Below, piece after piece: positions 39,455-41,799 of a stretch of 41,799 bases of DNA. The number at the start of each line of letters is the position of its first letter. The first letter of the stretch is position 1. A program made the position numbers and the translations under genes. The notes under the pieces were generated by a model. It did no database searches. It saw only the letters and a list, made by a program, of their open reading frames with translations, and had not been told where the DNA came from. Source of the DNA: a virus; IMG/VR virus record IMGVR_UViG_3300047380_001399, positions 1-41,799 of that record; one strand, 5' to 3'.

Positions 39455-40084
39455 GTGAAAGTTTTAGTTACAGAAGAACAATATCAAGTATTATTAAACG
39501 AGAGAATCGGAGAACAAGTAACGTCTACCTTAAAAAGGTTAGATAAATTACTTAAAAAAATAATTACAGACGTAAAACAACAATTTGGTATTAGTACTAA
39601 ATTCGCCCTGACTTACGGAGCAGGTATCGGTGCACTTATGGAGCCTGTTGAAAAATACCTTAATGGTCAGTTTACAGGTTTAGAATCTTGGCAGGTATCC
39701 TCATTGGTTATTGCCGCAATATCTATCGTTTATTTTGAAGGTAAAGAGTACGATAAACTCAGAAAAGATATTGAACAACAAGGTTTAGATGATGAATTAA
39801 AGTCTGCGGTTAGTAAAACTCAACAACTTAAAGATAAATTTAGTGCAATGTTAAGCGTTCTTGGTATTAGTGTGTATAGAGGTGGAGATATATTAGCATA
39901 CACTTTTTTATTACCTATTTTAGGTATGATTATTAATGTCGCAAATACCTTTGGTTTTGATTCTGTAGAAATGGCAACATTAACAACATCATTAGTTCAT
40001 TCAGGTCTTATAACTGTTTCGTCAGTAGTCTTTAGAGACGTAATGCAGAAAATTGCTAGTAAGTTATCTAGTCGACATCGATAA
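39455..40084 (+). CDS. Membrane protein with [LI]xE leader (GTG start)
   Basis: 209 aa. GTG start at 39455 chosen because a late-type motif sits 8 nt upstream and the leader MKVLVTEEQYQVLLNERIG matches the style of the other virion-type proteins (LNE at 14-16). Hydrophobic segments at about 82-94, 146-165 and 176-193. A charged helical section (97-130) lies between. No family recognised. If packaged with its leader, it could be inserted into the host membrane at infection; an alternative is an ordinary membrane protein whose N-terminus resembles the motif by chance. Confidence 0.8.
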   Translation: MKVLVTEEQYQVLLNERIGEQVTSTLKRLDKLLKKIITDVKQQFGISTKFALTYGAGIGALMEPVEKYLNGQFTGLESWQVSSLVIAAISIVYFEGKEYDKLRKDIEQQGLDDELKSAVSKTQQLKDKFSAMLSVLGISVYRGGDILAYTFLLPILGMIINVANTFGFDSVEMATLTTSLVHSGLITVSSVVFRDVMQKIASKLSSRHR

Positions 40085-40400
40085 AATTAAAATCTTTATC
40101 GACCTCATAGTAGTGTACACTCATTGAGTAGTATAGGTCTTTAACTTTATTTTTTTCTCTTAGTTTACCAATCTGTTTTCTTTTGTCAGATTCACCCATC
40201 ATTATACCGATAACTTTTTTACCTTTTGGTGGTTTATATTCAGTCGGTAAACTAACAGTGACTGGTACTGGTTTAATAAAATCTAAAATACTATTAATTA
40301 ATTTTGTTTTTGTACCTGTACGGTGAAGAGAGTACTCTTTACAGATTAGTTTAATTTCAACTAATGATAACTTCTTTAAATTTTCTCGCGTGTGTTCCAT
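40068..40400 (-). CDS. SAP-domain protein
   Basis: 110 aa. Residues 6-42 fit a SAP motif (ENLKKLSLVEIKLICKEYSLHRTGTKTKLINSILDFI): two short helices that usually bind AT-rich DNA. The rest is basic with VIGIMMGESDKRKQIGKLREKNKVKDLYYSMSVHYYEVDKDF. Could be a nucleoid- or DNA-associated factor. A host-type promoter element stands 4 nt before the ATG on the minus strand, giving a nearly leaderless message. Confidence 0.78.
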   Translation of the reverse strand: MEHTRENLKKLSLVEIKLICKEYSLHRTGTKTKLINSILDFIKPVPVTVSLPTEYKPPKGKKVIGIMMGESDKRKQIGKLREKNKVKDLYYSMSVHYYEVDKDFNFIDVD

Positions 40401-40404
40401 ATAA

Positions 40405-40412
40405 CAAAGATA
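40405..40412 (-). promoter_or_regulatory. Host-type TAnnTTTG promoter element, minus strand
   Basis: Sense strand TATCTTTG, 4 nt before the ATG of the SAP-domain gene. It is the only clear minus-strand copy of this element. Confidence 0.5.
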
Positions 40413-40447
40413 CGGATTTTATCTTAATAAAAAAAATGCAATATAAT

Positions 40448-40915
40448 TTAATCGGGAATATGTACTATATTTTTTACACTAAACCAATTATATTCGAAAC
40501 CATATTTTGCTTTAGCATTATATTCATCATTGTGATTAGTCCAATCAAAACTACATGAACTTAAAAAACCAACCATATCATCACCCTCATCATCGGAGGT
40601 TTTAGTTACAAATTCCATATTTTCATTTAAGTGATAATCACCAAATGTATTTATCACTGCGGATAAAATTTTATCTAATTCTTTACATAATGGTCCGTGG
40701 TCTGGGTCATCTACCATGAAAGGAATTTCAACTTCAAAATAAACTGTACCGTTTTGATTAGCACCATATATTTTAGTTATTAAATTTGTCGCTTTTAATT
40801 TCCTAAGTAGTGGGGATTTACTTTCAACTACGTACAATAGTATTTGTACGGCTCTTCTAGCTACACCTCTAAATTCTTCTTCACTTTTAAATTCCATATC
40901 TTTTTTCGTATTCAT
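40448..40915 (-). CDS. Hypothetical protein, 155 aa
   Basis: Not recognised. Starts MNTKKDMEFKSEEEFRGVARRAVQ (Met7 at 40897 is an alternative). Alpha/beta pattern: helix, VYFEVEIPFMVDDPDHGPLCKELDKILSAVINTFGDYHL and EFVTKTSDDEGDDM, ending YNWFSVKNIVHIPD. Overlaps the 3' end of the HExxH protease gene by 29 nt, so it is probably co-translated with it; may act together with that protease. Confidence 0.72.
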   Translation of the reverse strand: MNTKKDMEFKSEEEFRGVARRAVQILLYVVESKSPLLRKLKATNLITKIYGANQNGTVYFEVEIPFMVDDPDHGPLCKELDKILSAVINTFGDYHLNENMEFVTKTSDDEGDDMVGFLSSCSFDWTNHNDEYNAKAKYGFEYNWFSVKNIVHIPD

Positions 40916-41744
40916 CAGATAAGAAAGAGATTAACTCTAACGAATCTTTATCATTTAGTTGATGTGCGTACTGACTTCTTTTAAACCAATCACCTATAAC
41001 TTGTTTAATTGGTTGATTACGAAGTTTAGCGACTCTTATAATACCTTTAAGTTCTGCAGGTATTTCGTGACTTTGTTTATAATACTCTTTACCTGTTGGG
41101 TCTTCATCCCCCTCTTCTTTAAAATGTATTTCATTATCAGGTCTCATATAATTTTCTTGAAATATATGTTCTATTTCGTGAGCAACTACGTCATTTATAT
41201 CTGCAATTAAATCGTACATAAGTGAAGGGTAATGTTCAGGATTAATAATTATTAGTACTGAAATTGTATCTCCGTCAGACATTAATGCCCCATTAATCAT
41301 GTAGGGTTCTTTTATACTATAATCGGCATTGTAAGTTAATTCTATGGAGAATGACGGTATATTGTACGACCTACTTATGTTTAACTTTTTAAAGTCATTA
41401 TCAAAGTCATATTCAATTTCATTCGTTTCAGTGATGTCTTCAGGTAAAAAGTATTCACCATAATTTTCACTTTTAACAATATTTGTTATGTCTCTAACTA
41501 TACGTCTAATTGGTTCATTAATACCCTTAGCCTCATTTATGATGTTAGACTCATTGATAGATTCTTTAACAGTTAATAGTAACTCATTTGTAATAGTTTC
41601 GGGATTTTCGTCTTCATAAAACCCTGTTTTTATTCTAAAATAGTTGTTCTTACCTAAATTACGCGCATAAGACTCAGAACCTACACTATTAGTTATAGTT
41701 TCTATAATACCATCATAATAATCTTGAAATTCATTACTTATCAT
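40887..41744 (-). CDS. Second HExxH metalloprotease-like protein
   Basis: 285 aa from ATG 41744; a GTG further upstream at the window edge is not used because the late-type motif lies directly before this ATG. VVAHEIEHIFQENYM (187-201) holds the zinc motif His189-Glu190-x-x-His193; Glu227 or Glu231 in HEIPAELKG is the probable third ligand. The N-terminal 90 residues contain several INE tripeptides (ESINESNIINEAKGINE, 61-77), which gp21-type proteases could cut to free the catalytic domain. No signal peptide. Target unknown. The 55 nt to the window edge may contain the 3' end of another minus-strand gene but are too short to judge. Confidence 0.83.
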   Translation of the reverse strand: MISNEFQDYYDGIIETITNSVGSESYARNLGKNNYFRIKTGFYEDENPETITNELLLTVKESINESNIINEAKGINEPIRRIVRDITNIVKSENYGEYFLPEDITETNEIEYDFDNDFKKLNISRSYNIPSFSIELTYNADYSIKEPYMINGALMSDGDTISVLIIINPEHYPSLMYDLIADINDVVAHEIEHIFQENYMRPDNEIHFKEEGDEDPTGKEYYKQSHEIPAELKGIIRVAKLRNQPIKQVIGDWFKRSQYAHQLNDKDSLELISFLSDEYEKRYGI

Positions 41745-41759
41745 ACTAATAAATATATC
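41745..41759 (-). promoter_or_regulatory. Late-type motif abutting the ATG
   Basis: Sense strand GATATATTTATTAGT followed directly by ATG. Confidence 0.45.
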
Positions 41760-41799
41760 AGTATCTGTTAAGTAGAAAAGGAATTGATAAACCCGCACC

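Noticed and set aside
41745-41799. 3' end of a further minus-strand gene at the right edge
   Set aside because: A frame ending at 41758 is open to the edge but is only 13 codons long, too little to support.

Overview
The window is part of the genome of a tailed, T4-superfamily (myovirus-like) phage, with the head-assembly and DNA-packaging genes at its left end. The identifying set, in transcription order on the minus strand, is terminase large subunit (gp17-like), portal (gp20-like), several small proteins, prohead protease (gp21-like), scaffold (gp22-like) and major capsid protein (gp23-like, cut by the left window edge). The DNA is AT-rich. The host is probably a member of the Bacteroidetes (Flavobacteriia-like). 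Start codons lack Shine-Dalgarno sequences, several plus-strand genes are preceded by TAnnTTTG promoter elements (two or three of them with a TTG/TTTG about 18-20 nt upstream), the encoded bS21 is of the Bacteroidetes type, and the tmRNA tag starts with a Gly codon.

Layout. 1-14.9 kb: minus-strand head and packaging operon, interrupted only by a plus-strand ribosomal protein bS21 gene at 4.9 kb. It contains three very acidic proteins, a nucleotidyltransferase-fold protein, a KTSC-domain protein and a 52-codon gene. 14.9-23.8 kb: a proteostasis region with a double-UVR-motif protein, a divergent ClpC-type unfoldase lacking the N-domain, a clan-MH zinc peptidase, a secreted CAP-like protein and a complete tmRNA gene, followed by a zinc-finger (C-C-C-C) protein. 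These plus-strand genes are interleaved with minus-strand virion-type genes. 23.8-31.1 kb: a GT25 glycosyltransferase and five minus-strand large virion-type proteins, including one with membrane segments plus a peptidoglycan-binding domain and one HExxH protease. 31.1-37.1 kb: a lipoprotein, small acidic proteins, three 2OG-Fe(II)-oxygenase-fold proteins (one with its iron-binding histidines replaced), a thioredoxin-like protein and a double-domain GT17 glycosyltransferase. 37.1-41.8 kb: small conserved phage proteins, a DUF4314-like protein, a SAP-domain protein, a membrane protein and a second HExxH protease.

Two promoter classes are visible. Many late-type genes on both strands have the motif ATATTTATAATAAA (sense strand) ending 0-11 nt before the start codon (35 nt for the scaffold gene). 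Genes likely to act in the host cell (peptidase, CAP protein, tmRNA, zinc-finger protein, lipoprotein, SAP protein) instead carry the host-type TAnnTTTG element.

The most notable system is the apparent phage-encoded protein quality-control chain: a tmRNA with an unusual long tag ending VAVA, a ClpC-like unfoldase that keeps a ClpP-docking VGF loop, a UVR protein resembling McsA-type Clp adaptors, and a peptidase. A second signal is a set of unrelated minus-strand proteins sharing short N-terminal leaders that end in the [LI]xE cleavage signal of gp21-type proteases. This suggests a set of proteins packaged into the head, including at least one protease. No CRISPR array, insertion sequence, origin or ordinary tRNA gene was recognised.
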